Counted from the stretch's first letter, positions 56,522-64,000 are shown. The stretch: DNA of 64,000 nucleotides from Bordetella genomosp. 13 (GCF_007679965.1 NZ_VEHL01000010.1:124001-188000); one strand, 5' to 3'. A program made the numbers and translations. The notes: a model not told the origin generated them from the sequence alone.

Positions 56522-57913
56522 TCACTCGCGCGCCGGCTCCTTGCCCGCCGCGTCAGCATCCTTGTCGTCGGTCAGATACCCCGTCAGCTCGTACTCTTCC
56601 AGCCGGTTGTAGAGCGTCTTGGCGCTGATGCCCAGCACCTCGGCGGCCTGCTTCTTCACGCCGCCACAGCGCTCCAGCGTGGCCAGGATCAGTCGCCGGT
56701 CGGCCTCGGCCAGCGTCACGCCCACCGGCACGGTGATGCGGCCGTTGCCCTGGTCGCGGCCCGCGCCGGGCGAGACCTGCGGCATCAGCATGTCGGCCTG
56801 CAGTTCGGTGCCGTCGGCCATGATGTACGCGCGCCGAACGAAATTCTTCAGTTCGCGCACGTTGCCCGGCCAGGCATACGAGCTGATGGCCTGCTTGGCC
56901 GCCTCGGAGAAGCGCTTGGACGTGCCGTGCTCGGCGTTCTGCGCGTCCAGGAAACGGTCGGCAAGCAGCAGCACATCGTCGCCGCGCTCGCGCAGCGGCG
57001 GCAGATTGATGGGGAACACGCTCAGGCGGTAGTACAGATCCTGGCGCAGCCGCCCTTCGCGCACGGCCTGCTCGGGATCTCGGTTGGTGGCGGCCACCAC
57101 GCGCACGTCGCACGAGATGTCCTTGTTGGTGCCCACGCGCATGAAGCGGCCGGTCTCCAGCACGCGCAGCAGCTTGACCTGCAGGTCCAGCGGCATCTCG
57201 GTGACTTCGTCCAGGAACAGCGTGCCCCGGTCGGCCCGCTCGAAGTAGCCCTTGTGCTGGCGTTCGGCGCCGGTGAAGCTGCCGCGCTCGTGGCCGAACA
57301 GTTCGCTTTCGATCAGGTTGGGCGAGATCGCGCCGCAGTTCACGGCAACGAACGATTCCTTGCGGCGCGGGCTGAGCGCATGCACCGCATGGGCGGCCAG
57401 TTCCTTGCCGGTGCCGCTTTCGCCCACGAGCATCGTGGTGACGTCGGTCGGCGCCACGCGGCGCAGTTGCTGATAGAGCTGCTCCATCAGCGGCGACGCG
57501 CCCACCAGCTGGCCCAGGCGGCCGGGCTCCTGCACGGTCCAGCCGGTCGAGGCATCGCCCGCCTGGCTGGCGACGCGGTCCAGGATTTGCTGAAGACGCT
57601 CCATGGACACCGGCTTGACCAGGTAGTCGGTGGCCCCGCAACGCAGGGCTTCGACGGCGCTGTCCAGGCTGCCATAGCCGGTGATCACCACCACCGGCAC
57701 GCTGGCGCCGGCAATTTTTTCAAAGATGTCCATGCCGCTGGCGCCTGGCAGGCGCACGTCGGTCAACACCAGATCGGGCAGATGGCGCTCGAACTGCAGG
57801 TAAGCCTCTTTCAGCGAGGCGGCGCCGGCAACCGAGTAGCCGCTTTCACGGGCGATCTCCGACAGGACATCCCGTACGTCTTCATCATCGTCGACGATCA
57901 ACAGATGAGGCAT
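56522..57913 (-). CDS. Sigma-54-dependent response regulator (NtrC family)
   Basis: This 463-residue activator has an N-terminal receiver (phospho-Asp52 in LTDVRLPG, Lys100 in VKPVS), a sigma-54-interacting AAA+ domain with Walker A GESGTGKE at 164-171 and the sigma-54 contact loop GSFTGA at 211-216, and a C-terminal Fis-type helix-turn-helix (KKQAAEVLGISAKTLYNRLE). GSFTGA replaces the commoner GAFTGA; serine is seen at this position in some functional activators. GGAGT precedes the ATG at 57913. No cognate kinase gene is adjacent. It is divergent from a second activator gene and close to rpoN. Confidence 0.93.
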   Translation of the reverse strand: MPHLLIVDDDEDVRDVLSEIARESGYSVAGAASLKEAYLQFERHLPDLVLTDVRLPGASGMDIFEKIAGASVPVVVITGYGSLDSAVEALRCGATDYLVKPVSMERLQQILDRVASQAGDASTGWTVQEPGRLGQLVGASPLMEQLYQQLRRVAPTDVTTMLVGESGTGKELAAHAVHALSPRRKESFVAVNCGAISPNLIESELFGHERGSFTGAERQHKGYFERADRGTLFLDEVTEMPLDLQVKLLRVLETGRFMRVGTNKDISCDVRVVAATNRDPEQAVREGRLRQDLYYRLSVFPINLPPLRERGDDVLLLADRFLDAQNAEHGTSKRFSEAAKQAISSYAWPGNVRELKNFVRRAYIMADGTELQADMLMPQVSPGAGRDQGNGRITVPVGVTLAEADRRLILATLERCGGVKKQAAEVLGISAKTLYNRLEEYELTGYLTDDKDADAAGKEPARE

Positions 57914-58208
57914 TGATACTCCGTAACCCTTGAGCCTGAATGAATGTTTGCGTGGCGGGGCCCGCCAGACGTCCATCAGATGAACGATTGGCCGGCACCG
58001 ATGCGAAATAAATGCTTTTGCAACGCCCACGTCGGGTGGGCGCTCGTGTCGGAAGTCCAGCGTACAACGTCAAACGTATTTTGGACGTAAACAATCGAGA
58101 CAAGGGACGAACGTTTTCGCTTTCTTGCATTTGGTCTCAGGTTTGGAAGAGCCTGGGCCTAAGATTTGCTGAAGGGCTGCAACCCGCTGCCTGCCTAGGA
58201 TGTGCCGC
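57914..58208. promoter_or_regulatory. Divergent control region between the two sigma-54 activator genes
   Basis: This 295-base gap must hold both promoters. It is noticeably more A+T-rich around 58,070-58,140. Two similar direct elements, ACGTCAAAC at 58067-58075 and ACGTAAAC at 58085-58092, are about 18 bases apart and could be enhancer sites for one of the activators. A candidate sigma-54 promoter lies further downstream. All assignments are by eye. Confidence 0.4.
58155..58170 (+). promoter_or_regulatory. Candidate sigma-54 (-24/-12) promoter
   Basis: GGGCCTAAGATTTGCT places GG (58156-58157) exactly ten bases before GC (58168-58169), the invariant spacing of sigma-54 promoters, and its TTTGCT half matches the -12 consensus well; the -24 half is poor beyond GG. 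It would start transcription near 58181, ahead of the activator gene at 58209 and possibly rpoN behind it. Confidence 0.35.
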
Positions 58209-59192
58209 ATGTTGAAAGATACTCCGCCCCGCCAGGATACCGCCACCGACGCCCTCACCCTGGGCCGCAGTCCCGCCATGCGCGAACTGCAGGCCCTGGT
58301 CGAGCGCGCCGCGCCCACCGACGCCAGCGTATTTCTCGTCGGCGAAAGCGGCACTGGCAAGGACATGCTGGCGCAGCGCATCCACGCCGCGAGCGATCGC
58401 CGCGATGGCCCCTATATTGCCCTGAATTGCGGCGCAGTGAGTTCCACCCTGGCGCACGCCGAACTGTTCGGCCACGAGAAAGGCAGCTTCACCGGCGCAC
58501 TGGCCCGCACGCCCGGCTATTTCGAACATGCCAGCGGCGGCACGCTGTTCCTGGACGAACTGACCGAAATGCCGATCGACATGCAGGCGCACTTCCTGCG
58601 CGTGCTCGAGACCGGCACGTACCGCCGCGTGGGTGGCACCGACGTGCTGCGCACCAACGTGCGCATCATCTCCGCCACCAATCGCGACCCGCAGGAAGCC
58701 GTGGCGGAAGGCCGCCTGCGCGAGGACCTGCTGCATCGCCTGCTGGTCATTCCGATGCGCGTACCGCCGCTGCGCGAGCGCCGCGAGGACATCGCCTTCC
58801 TGGCCGAGACCATGCTGGACGACCTGAACCGCCGCTACGGAACGAGCAAGCGGATGGGCAAGCGCCTGCTCGAGGCCATGGATACCTACGAATGGCCGGG
58901 CAACGTGCGCGAACTTCGCAACGTCGTGCAACGCGCCTACCTGATGTGTGACGAGGTGCTGCACTACGACCTGGTCTCGTCCACCCGCACCCCGCCGCCC
59001 GACCGCGGCTCGGATTCGCTGGCCTTCGCGGTCGGCACCCCGCTGAGCGAAGCCCAGCGCGAACTGATTTCCGCCACGCTGGCCCTGCATCACGGCGACA
59101 AGCGGCGCGCCGCCGCCACGCTGGGCATCAGCCTGAAGACCCTCTACAACCGTTTGAACGCTTATGGGCTGGACGCCCAGGGCGCGGCCTGA
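58209..59192 (+). CDS. Sigma-54-interacting AAA+ activator without receiver domain (PspF-sized)
   Basis: The 327-residue protein consists of a sigma-54-activator AAA+ domain and a Fis-type helix-turn-helix (AAATLGISLKTLYNRLNAYG), without any N-terminal sensory domain. Walker A is GESGTGKD at 45-52, the sigma-54 contact loop is GSFTGA at 92-97, and Walker B is TLFLDELTEMP. Length and layout match PspF, which is controlled by a partner protein rather than by phosphorylation, but no pspA gene is nearby. AGGA upstream favours ATG 58209 over an in-frame ATG nine bases earlier. It shares high similarity in motif spacing with the divergent NtrC-type gene, suggesting duplication. rpoN follows after 53 bases. 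Confidence 0.9.
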   Translation: MLKDTPPRQDTATDALTLGRSPAMRELQALVERAAPTDASVFLVGESGTGKDMLAQRIHAASDRRDGPYIALNCGAVSSTLAHAELFGHEKGSFTGALARTPGYFEHASGGTLFLDELTEMPIDMQAHFLRVLETGTYRRVGGTDVLRTNVRIISATNRDPQEAVAEGRLREDLLHRLLVIPMRVPPLRERREDIAFLAETMLDDLNRRYGTSKRMGKRLLEAMDTYEWPGNVRELRNVVQRAYLMCDEVLHYDLVSSTRTPPPDRGSDSLAFAVGTPLSEAQRELISATLALHHGDKRRAAATLGISLKTLYNRLNAYGLDAQGAA

Positions 59193-59245
59193 AGGAGACC
59201 GACACCGGCCGCGTCCGCCGCCCGTGTAACGCCTAGGAGAACCCC

Positions 59246-60706
59246 GTGGCACATGCCGCACAAGAACTACGCATGCGCCAGCAGACCCTGCTGGCACCGC
59301 GCCTGCAGCAGTCCATCCGGCTGCTGCAGATGTCCTCGCTCGAGTTCACCACCGCCGTGCAGGACGCACTGGCAACCAACCCTTTCCTGGAAGATGGCGA
59401 AGAGGCCGAGCAGTCCAACGGCGCCGCCCCCAGCCAGGAAGGCGCCGCCGGCGAAGACAGCGCACCCGCCGCTGCCGCCGAATCCACCTCCGAACCGCAA
59501 GCCGATTACACCGACTCGCCCCTGCCGCAGACCGACGGCGCAGGCTATTCGGGAGACTATCCCACCCATGTCCGCAACGACGGCGGTCCCGCCGCGGACC
59601 TCAGCCAATGGATCGCGGCGCCCGTGTCGTTGCGCCAGCGCCTGTCCAGCGAACTGGGCAATTACCCTCTGACCGTGCGCGACCGCCTGCTGGCCGAATT
59701 CATCGTCGACGCGCTCGACGAGGACGGCTATCTGCACACCAGCATGGAAGAACTGGCAGGCTCGGCCGCGTTCGACCCGGCGCCCGACTCCTCCGAATGG
59801 ACCGCGGCCTTGAAGCTGGTGCAGCAGCTCGACGTGCCCGGCCTGGCCGCGCGCGACCTGATCGAATGCCTGTCGCTGCAGATCTACGCACGCGACGAAG
59901 CGCCCGAAGAACTGCGCGAGGCCGCGCTGGCCATCGTGCGCAACCATCTGGACCGCCTGGCCCGCAACGACCTGCCCGGCCTGCAGCGCGCCCTGGGCGC
60001 CGATGCAGACCTGGTGCAATGCGCCTGCGAACTGGTGCGCAGCCTGGATCCGAAGCCGGGCCGCCGGTATGCCTCCGATGCGCCCAACTATGTGGTGCCC
60101 GACGTCATCGTCACCAAGGTGCGATCGCGCTGGCAGGTCGTGGCGAACCGCCACGCCATGCCGCAGGCGCGCCTGAACCGCACCTACGCGGACCTGTTCC
60201 ACCGCGCCCGCATGGACGAGCGCAGCCCCATGGCGCAGGAACTGCAGGAAGCGCGCTGGCTGGTGCGCAACGTGGAACAGCGCTACATCACCATCCGCCG
60301 CGTCGCCGAGGCCATCGTGCGCCGCCAGCAGACTTTCTTCGAATACGGCGACGTGGCGCTGCGCCCGCTGATGCTGCGCGACGTGGCCGACGAGCTGGAA
60401 ATGCATGAATCCACGGTGTCGCGCGCCACGGCCAACAAGTACATGATCACGCCGCGCGGGCTGTACGAGTTCCGCCATTTCTTCTCGCGCGAGCTGGGCA
60501 CGGATACGGGCGGCTCGTGCTCGGCCGCGGCGGTGCGTGCGCTGATCAAGGAATACATCGAGGAGGAAGATCCTCGCATGCCGCTGTCCGACGTGGTCCT
60601 GGCGCAGCGGCTGGCCAGCAACGGCGTGGTGGTGGCGCGGCGCACCGTGTCCAAGTACCGCATCCAGATGAAGGTGCCGCCTGCCGAAATGCGCCGCCAG
60701 GCCTGA
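59246..60706 (+). CDS. rpoN: RNA polymerase sigma-54 factor
   Basis: The 486-residue sigma factor has the Gln/Leu-rich region I (LRMRQQTLLAPRLQQSIRLL), an acidic region II (about 50-110), the core-binding and helix-turn-helix region (RDVADELEMHESTVSRAT) and the RpoN box ARRTVSKYR at 464-472, close to the consensus ARRTVAKYR. It directs transcription from -24/-12 promoters together with AAA+ activators. The start codon is GTG at 59246 with AGGAG eight bases upstream. The usual rpoN neighbours lptB and hpf are absent and sigma-54 activator genes are present instead, so it may be a second, specialised sigma-54 copy. A terminator follows. Confidence 0.93.
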   Translation: MAHAAQELRMRQQTLLAPRLQQSIRLLQMSSLEFTTAVQDALATNPFLEDGEEAEQSNGAAPSQEGAAGEDSAPAAAAESTSEPQADYTDSPLPQTDGAGYSGDYPTHVRNDGGPAADLSQWIAAPVSLRQRLSSELGNYPLTVRDRLLAEFIVDALDEDGYLHTSMEELAGSAAFDPAPDSSEWTAALKLVQQLDVPGLAARDLIECLSLQIYARDEAPEELREAALAIVRNHLDRLARNDLPGLQRALGADADLVQCACELVRSLDPKPGRRYASDAPNYVVPDVIVTKVRSRWQVVANRHAMPQARLNRTYADLFHRARMDERSPMAQELQEARWLVRNVEQRYITIRRVAEAIVRRQQTFFEYGDVALRPLMLRDVADELEMHESTVSRATANKYMITPRGLYEFRHFFSRELGTDTGGSCSAAAVRALIKEYIEEEDPRMPLSDVVLAQRLASNGVVVARRTVSKYRIQMKVPPAEMRRQA

Positions 60707-60727
60707 ACGGACGGCGATCGATCGAAA

Positions 60728-60754
60728 GGCGACGGCCCTGCCGTCGCCTTTTTT
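60728..60754 (+). terminator. Intrinsic terminator of rpoN
   Basis: GGCGACGGC (60728-60736) and GCCGTCGCC (60740-60748) form a perfect nine-pair stem with loop CCT, followed by six T residues (60749-60754). It lies 21 bases after the rpoN stop. Confidence 0.93.
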
Positions 60755-60794
60755 GTGCCTCCGCACGGAGTACATGGTGCTTCACGGGGGTCAT

Positions 60795-60826
60795 GAAAAA
60801 ACCCTTCCACCAGGGAAGGGTTTTTT
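60795..60826. terminator. Bidirectional terminator
   Basis: ACCCTTCC (60801-60808) pairs with GGAAGGGT (60814-60821) around a five-base loop, flanked by six A residues on the left and a T-run on the right, so it has a U-tail in both directions. It insulates rpoN from the convergent small secreted protein gene that ends at 60890. Confidence 0.92.
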
Positions 60827-60889
60827 GCGGCGGGGCAGTGCAGACCCAGGCCGCGCACGGCGGATTCACGATCCGCCCGGTGGCAGGAA

Positions 60890-61312
60890 TTACTTCGAGC
60901 CGCCCGTGTTGGGGTATCCCGGCGGGGGCGAAGCGCCCTGGGGCGAGCCGGCCGGCAGGTTGTCGTTGGCTTCGCGGTGGCGCGGCGCCATCGTCGTGCC
61001 CTGAACCGGGGTGCCCTGGCCGGACACGTGAGCGCCGTTCGACGACGACCAGGTGCCAGTGCTGCTCTGACCCTGCGTGGGCGGACCGCCGGCGGTGGCG
61101 TCGGTCGGCGCGGCCGGCTGGCGGCCCGGGGCGGGCGGCGTACCAGGCTGGGTGGCCGTGGAATCATTCGGCGTCTTGGACGGCGAATTCGGCATCGGCG
61201 CAGTCTGTTGCGTCGAGGAGGAGGTCTGCGCGATCGCAGCGCCGCCAACCAACATGCCGCCGGCAACCATGGCGGCAGCGAGCACTTCAGTCAGATGTTT
61301 CCTGGATTTCAT
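60890..61312 (-). CDS. Small secreted Ser/Pro/Gly/Thr-rich protein
   Basis: This 140-residue precursor has a signal peptide (MKSRKHLTEV, Ala/Gly-rich core ending AAIA-QT, cleavage near residue 28). The mature part is low-complexity, rich in Thr, Ser, Pro, Gly and Gln, with no cysteine, and is probably unfolded in the periplasm or outside the cell. I do not recognise a family. AAGGAG lies ahead of the ATG. It ends near the bidirectional terminator. A periplasmic filler or stress protein is the most that can be said. Confidence 0.75.
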   Translation of the reverse strand: MKSRKHLTEVLAAAMVAGGMLVGGAAIAQTSSSTQQTAPMPNSPSKTPNDSTATQPGTPPAPGRQPAAPTDATAGGPPTQGQSSTGTWSSSNGAHVSGQGTPVQGTTMAPRHREANDNLPAGSPQGASPPPGYPNTGGSK

Positions 61313-61587
61313 GAGCAGGCTCCTTGGAAGGTTGAACTGAATCCACTTATCCGCAAGCCCTGTGCCTGGCTCTTCGTTTCCCCAGCGAAGCGGGCGCTCG
61401 CATCGCCTGCTGCCCAGGACTACCGGAGGAATTTACCGACGCGTGCAAATATCGGGCATCCCGCGGCGAAGCGGGCGCGTACGGCAATTCCGGCCACGCG
61501 CGGCACGATGGGAACAGCGGTTGCGCCCACATTCGCGGACATCCGGGGACCCAGCGTCCCCACACTCCCACCGCTACGGAGAACACC

Positions 61588-62088
61588 ATGGCCAAGACTG
61601 CCAGGACCCTGCAGGACCTCTTCATCCACGAACTATCCGACATCTACAGCGCGGAGAAGCAATTGACCCGCGCCCTGCCCAAGCTGGCCCGCGCCGCCAC
61701 CGAACCCAAGCTGGCCGAGGCCTTTCGCGCCCATCTGGAAGAAACGCAGCACCAGGTCGAACGCATCGACCGCATCGTCCAGCAAGGCGACATCAAGCTC
61801 AAGCGCATGAAATGCCTGGCCATGGAGGGCCTGGTGGCCGAGAGCGCGGAGATCATCGAGGACACCGAGGAAGGCCCCGTGCGCGACGCCGGCCTGATCG
61901 CCGCCGCGCAGAAGGTGGAACACTACGAGATCTCGGGCTACGGCACGCTGTGCACCTTTGCCAAGCTGCTCGGCATGACCAGCGCGTTGACGCTGTTGAT
62001 GGAAACGATGGCGGAGGAGAAAGGCGCCGATGCCAAGCTGACGACGCTGGCCGAGGCCCAGACCAACCTGAAGGCCGCGAAGGCCTGA
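61588..62088 (+). CDS. YciE/DUF892 ferritin-like protein
   Basis: The 166-residue protein matches the YciE/YciF family of ferritin-like four-helix bundles: it starts TLQDLFIHELSDIYSAEKQL, which holds Glu/Asp metal ligands, followed by HLEETQHQVERID, AGLIAAAQKVEHYEISGYGTL and a C-terminal EEKGADAKLTTLAE helix, in the order expected of the family. Members are dimeric, bind two metal ions and are induced by osmotic or general stress. CGGAGAA precedes the ATG. A terminator-like hairpin follows 24 bases after the stop. Confidence 0.92.
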   Translation: MAKTARTLQDLFIHELSDIYSAEKQLTRALPKLARAATEPKLAEAFRAHLEETQHQVERIDRIVQQGDIKLKRMKCLAMEGLVAESAEIIEDTEEGPVRDAGLIAAAQKVEHYEISGYGTLCTFAKLLGMTSALTLLMETMAEEKGADAKLTTLAEAQTNLKAAKA

Positions 62089-62112
62089 GGCGCATACGGC
62101 CCTGGAAAGACA

Positions 62113-62135
62113 AACCGCCCCATCGCGGGGCGGTT
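62113..62135. terminator. Terminator-like hairpin between convergent genes
   Basis: AACCGCCCC (62113-62121) and its exact complement GGGGCGGTT (62127-62135) flank a five-base loop, between the YciE-like gene and the convergent DUF1488 gene. The U-tail is only two bases on the plus strand. Confidence 0.65.
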
Positions 62136-62162
62136 CCATGGCATGCCAGGTCTGGCGCGCCG

Positions 62163-62432
62163 CTATGTCTTCTCCTCGAAGTCGCCGGTTCCCAGTTCGA
62201 TCACTCCTTCCGCCGGCACCCACTGCGTGCGCTTGGCCAGTTCGCGGATCGGTTCGCGCGCACGCTCGAATGCACGCAACAGCTCGCTGCCCGTGCCGTC
62301 GGCCGCGCCGAAGCGCTCGCGCAGCACGTCTCCCGATATCTCGAACGGCCGGACCACGCCGCCCGTCTCCAGCGAAAACATGACGTCGTCGCCCCGTACC
62401 TGGGCGCCGGTTTCTTCGGCAAACTGACCCAT
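62163..62432 (-). CDS. DUF1488 family protein
   Basis: This 89-residue protein resembles DUF1488: VMFSLETGGVVRPFEISGDVLRERFGA followed by SELLRAFERAREPIRELAKR, a short beta-rich segment and a helix with conserved Phe/Arg. The function is not known. A strong GGAGG lies upstream of the ATG at 62432. It follows the alcohol dehydrogenase gene by 34 bases on the same strand and could be co-transcribed with it. Confidence 0.8.
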   Translation of the reverse strand: MGQFAEETGAQVRGDDVMFSLETGGVVRPFEISGDVLRERFGAADGTGSELLRAFERAREPIRELAKRTQWVPAEGVIELGTGDFEEKT

Positions 62433-62466
62433 GATGTTCCTCCTGTTATGGGTTCAAACCAACGAT

Positions 62467-63681
62467 TCACCGCGCGGCGGCTGACGCCGGCGGCAAAAGC
62501 TCCACCTTCAGCCAGCCGGGCTGGCGGGTGTCGAAGGCCTCATAGGCGGCGATGGCGGACGTCAGCGGCTCCTGCTGCGTCAGCAGGGCCAGCGGATCGA
62601 TCGTCCCGCGCTGGACCAGATCCAGCAGCATCGGGATGTACTTCCGATGATTGCAATTGCCCATGCGGATCGTCAGGTTCTTGTTCATCGCCATGCCGAT
62701 GGGAAACGCCTTGTCGGCAGGCGGATACACGCCGATGATCGACAGCACGCCCGCCTTGGCAAGGCCCTGCACCGCCCACTCCAGCGCCTGCGCGGGGGCA
62801 TTGCCCGGCACCCAGTTCTCCCCGTCGGGCTGCGCATGCGGCGCCAGTTCCTGGGAAAGCTTCTCCTGCTGGCGGGCCTGCTCGCCGTGGTCATCATGCG
62901 CATGCTGCGCATCCACGCCCACCGCGTCGATGGCGCAATCCACGCCGATCCCACCGGTCAGCTGGCGCAGCACCTCCACCGGATCCTCGGCATTGAAGTC
63001 GATCACCTCGGCGCCCTGCTCGCGCGCCTTGTCCAGACGGTCCGGCCTGCCATCGATCGCGAAGATCCGTCCGGCCTTCATCAGCTTCGCCGACGCGATG
63101 GCGAACTGGCCGACCGGCCCGCAGCCGAACACCGCGACGCTATGGCCGGGCTTGATCTCGGCCATGTCGGCGCCGAAGTACCCCGTCGGAAAGATGTCCG
63201 ACAGCATCAGGGCCTGATCGTCGCTGACCCCTTCGGGAATCTTCACCAGGTTGACGCTGGCATAGGGAACGCGGGCCAGTTCGGCCTGCAGGCCGTTGAA
63301 CGGCCCGGTCTGCTTCGGCCCGCCGAAGAACGACGTGCCGGCCAGCTTGCCATTGGGATTGACCGTGTCGCACTGCGAGTAATAGCCCGCCCGGCAATAG
63401 GAGCAATGGCCGCAGCCCAGGGTGGAAGGAATCACCACCCGGTCGCCGACCTTGAAATTCCGTACCCCGGGGCCCAGCGACGCGATCACGCTCACGCCTT
63501 CGTGCCCGAGGATCGTACCCGGCTCGACGCCCTCCACGGTGCCGCGTATGAAGTGCAGGTCGGTGCCGCAGATCGCTGTGCGCGTCAGCCGTACGATGGC
63601 GTCCGTGTCCTGCTCGATCCGCGGATCCGGCACGTCTTCGATATGGATGTCGCCGATGCCGTGGAAGACAACCGCTTTCAT
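62467..63681 (-). CDS. Zinc-dependent alcohol dehydrogenase (medium-chain, formaldehyde-dehydrogenase-like)
   Basis: The 404-residue enzyme has the catalytic zinc ligands Cys38 (AICGTDLH) and His60-Glu61 (ILGHEGV), the structural zinc cysteines Cys90, Cys93, Cys96 and Cys104 (CGHCSYCRAGYYSQC) and a Rossmann motif VAVFGCGPVGQFA near residue 190. A His/Gln/Glu-rich insertion at about 268-302 (HAHDDHGEQARQQEKLSQEL) is typical of this glutathione-independent formaldehyde/alcohol dehydrogenase subgroup. The start at 63681 has GGAG upstream. An intrinsic terminator lies only 14 bases before the start codon, so expression may depend on readthrough. The downstream neighbour is the DUF1488 gene. Confidence 0.9.
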   Translation of the reverse strand: MKAVVFHGIGDIHIEDVPDPRIEQDTDAIVRLTRTAICGTDLHFIRGTVEGVEPGTILGHEGVSVIASLGPGVRNFKVGDRVVIPSTLGCGHCSYCRAGYYSQCDTVNPNGKLAGTSFFGGPKQTGPFNGLQAELARVPYASVNLVKIPEGVSDDQALMLSDIFPTGYFGADMAEIKPGHSVAVFGCGPVGQFAIASAKLMKAGRIFAIDGRPDRLDKAREQGAEVIDFNAEDPVEVLRQLTGGIGVDCAIDAVGVDAQHAHDDHGEQARQQEKLSQELAPHAQPDGENWVPGNAPAQALEWAVQGLAKAGVLSIIGVYPPADKAFPIGMAMNKNLTIRMGNCNHRKYIPMLLDLVQRGTIDPLALLTQQEPLTSAIAAYEAFDTRQPGWLKVELLPPASAAAR

Positions 63682-63695
63682 GGCGCTCTCCTTGC

Positions 63696-63735
63696 AAAAA
63701 AAACGGGCGATTCGCCCTTGGGGACGAACCGCCCG
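63696..63735 (-). terminator. Intrinsic terminator directly upstream of the alcohol dehydrogenase ribosome binding site
   Basis: On the minus strand, CGGGCGGTTCG (63735-63725) pairs with CGAATCGCCCG (63714-63704), including one G-U pair, around a ten-base loop and is followed by eight T residues (63703-63696). The AAGGAG site and ATG of the dehydrogenase follow at once, leaving 14 bases. It either ends the TerC-like transcript or acts as an attenuator of the dehydrogenase gene. Confidence 0.85.
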
Positions 63736-63782
63736 TGGGACAGGGTCTCGCGGACCCCTCATCCCTGGATGCGTCGCAAGCG

Positions 63783-63813
63783 GCATGCCGGCGGCCCAGG
63801 CCGCCGGGCATGC
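63783..63813 (-). terminator. Hairpin after the TerC-like gene
   Basis: GCATGCCGGCGGCC (63783-63796) pairs with GGCCGCCGGGCATGC (63799-63813) with a single bulged base. It lies five bases after the TerC-like stop on the minus strand. No U-run follows, so alone it would be a weak terminator, but a strong one lies just downstream. Confidence 0.5.
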
Positions 63814-63817
63814 GGCA

Positions 63818-64000
63818 TTACGCCGACTTCGAGGCCGCGACGGCGGCCGTCTTGCGACTGGCGAACAGACGGCCCAGGCCGACCACCAGCAGCGCGCCGA
63901 TGATCTCGGCGGCGATCTTCACGGCGCCCGACACTTCGCCGAAGTGCTCGACCACGACCACGTCGGTGACCAGCATGCCGCCCGCGATCCAGCCCAGCAG
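63818..64000 (-). CDS. TerC-family integral membrane protein, C-terminal part (5' end outside window)
   Basis: Only the last 60 residues are present. They contain two hydrophobic segments, LLGWIAGGMLVTDVVVV and AEIIGALLVVGLGRLFA, and end with a short basic, Ala-rich tail. The pattern GWIAGGMLVTD followed by a final helix is what is seen at the end of TerC/YjbE-type proteins, which export manganese or confer tellurite resistance. The short fragment makes this tentative. The gene continues beyond the right edge of the window. Two hairpins lie between it and the dehydrogenase gene. Confidence 0.6.
   Translation of the reverse strand: MLGWIAGGMLVTDVVVVEHFGEVSGAVKIAAEIIGALLVVGLGRLFASRKTAAVAASKSA

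Noticed and set aside
62467..63681. The His/Gln-rich insertion in the zinc alcohol dehydrogenase as a novel metal-binding feature
   Set aside because: An insertion at this place before the WVPG segment occurs in this dehydrogenase subgroup generally, so it is not specific to this gene.

Overview
This window is a high-GC (roughly two thirds G+C) chromosomal segment from a betaproteobacterium. A Bug-family tripartite tricarboxylate receptor beside an amidohydrolase, a ybhP-clsB-ybhN block extended by a DUF3182 gene, and the protein sequences in general point to the Alcaligenaceae (Bordetella/Achromobacter-like). That assignment is an inference from gene content. I saw no rRNA, tRNA, CRISPR array, insertion sequence or phage gene, and coding density is very high.

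Layout: (1) 0-8 kb holds the 3' end of an amidohydrolase gene, a Bug solute receptor, a minus-strand pair of a triple-receiver hybrid histidine kinase and a CheR-type methyltransferase, and a DHA2 efflux pump with a MarR regulator behind a promoter framed by two palindromes. (2) 8.1-13.7 kb is a tight plus-strand operon: an endonuclease/exonuclease/phosphatase-fold protein, cardiolipin synthase ClsB-like, a YbhN-like membrane protein, DUF3182, an alpha/beta hydrolase and CinA. (3) 13.6-25.2 kb is a minus-strand glycoconjugate locus. Nine overlapping genes (GT4, SDR, HAD phosphatase, GT9, carbamoyltransferase, GT2, GT9, glycosyltransferase, UDP-glucuronate-decarboxylase-like) are followed by a PIG-L deacetylase plus GT2 pair. 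No polymerase or flippase is present. (4) 25.4-28.2 kb encodes an ABC exporter half-transporter fused to a degenerate histidine-kinase-type ATPase region and an intact-looking receiver domain; this is the most unusual gene here.

(5) 30.1-49.5 kb is an eight-gene alpha-glucan/trehalose operon (glgA, glgE, treS-maltokinase, glgB, glgX, treZ, malQ, treY). Together these can convert trehalose to branched glucan (TreS-Mak-GlgE-GlgB) and glucan to trehalose (GlgX-TreY-TreZ), with MalQ reshuffling oligosaccharides. glgC and glgP are not in the window. (6) 49.6-56.3 kb is a stress-flavoured set: four small charged or proline-rich proteins of unknown function, a KGG-repeat protein, two DUF883 (ElaB/YqjD-like) membrane proteins, a stand-alone LigD polymerase domain, a YhdG-like SDR and a PoxB-like thiamine-diphosphate enzyme. 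(7) 56.5-60.7 kb is a sigma-54 locus: an NtrC-type response regulator, a divergent PspF-sized activator without receiver, and rpoN, closed by two strong terminators. (8) 60.9-64 kb carries a secreted small protein, a YciE/DUF892 ferritin-like protein, a DUF1488 protein, a zinc alcohol dehydrogenase with an intrinsic terminator just upstream of its ribosome binding site, and the end of a TerC-like membrane protein.

Overall, compatible-solute and storage-glucan metabolism, desiccation/osmotic stress proteins, membrane lipid and surface glycan genes lie together. The grouping suggests envelope and osmotic stress adaptation, but the sequence does not prove co-regulation.
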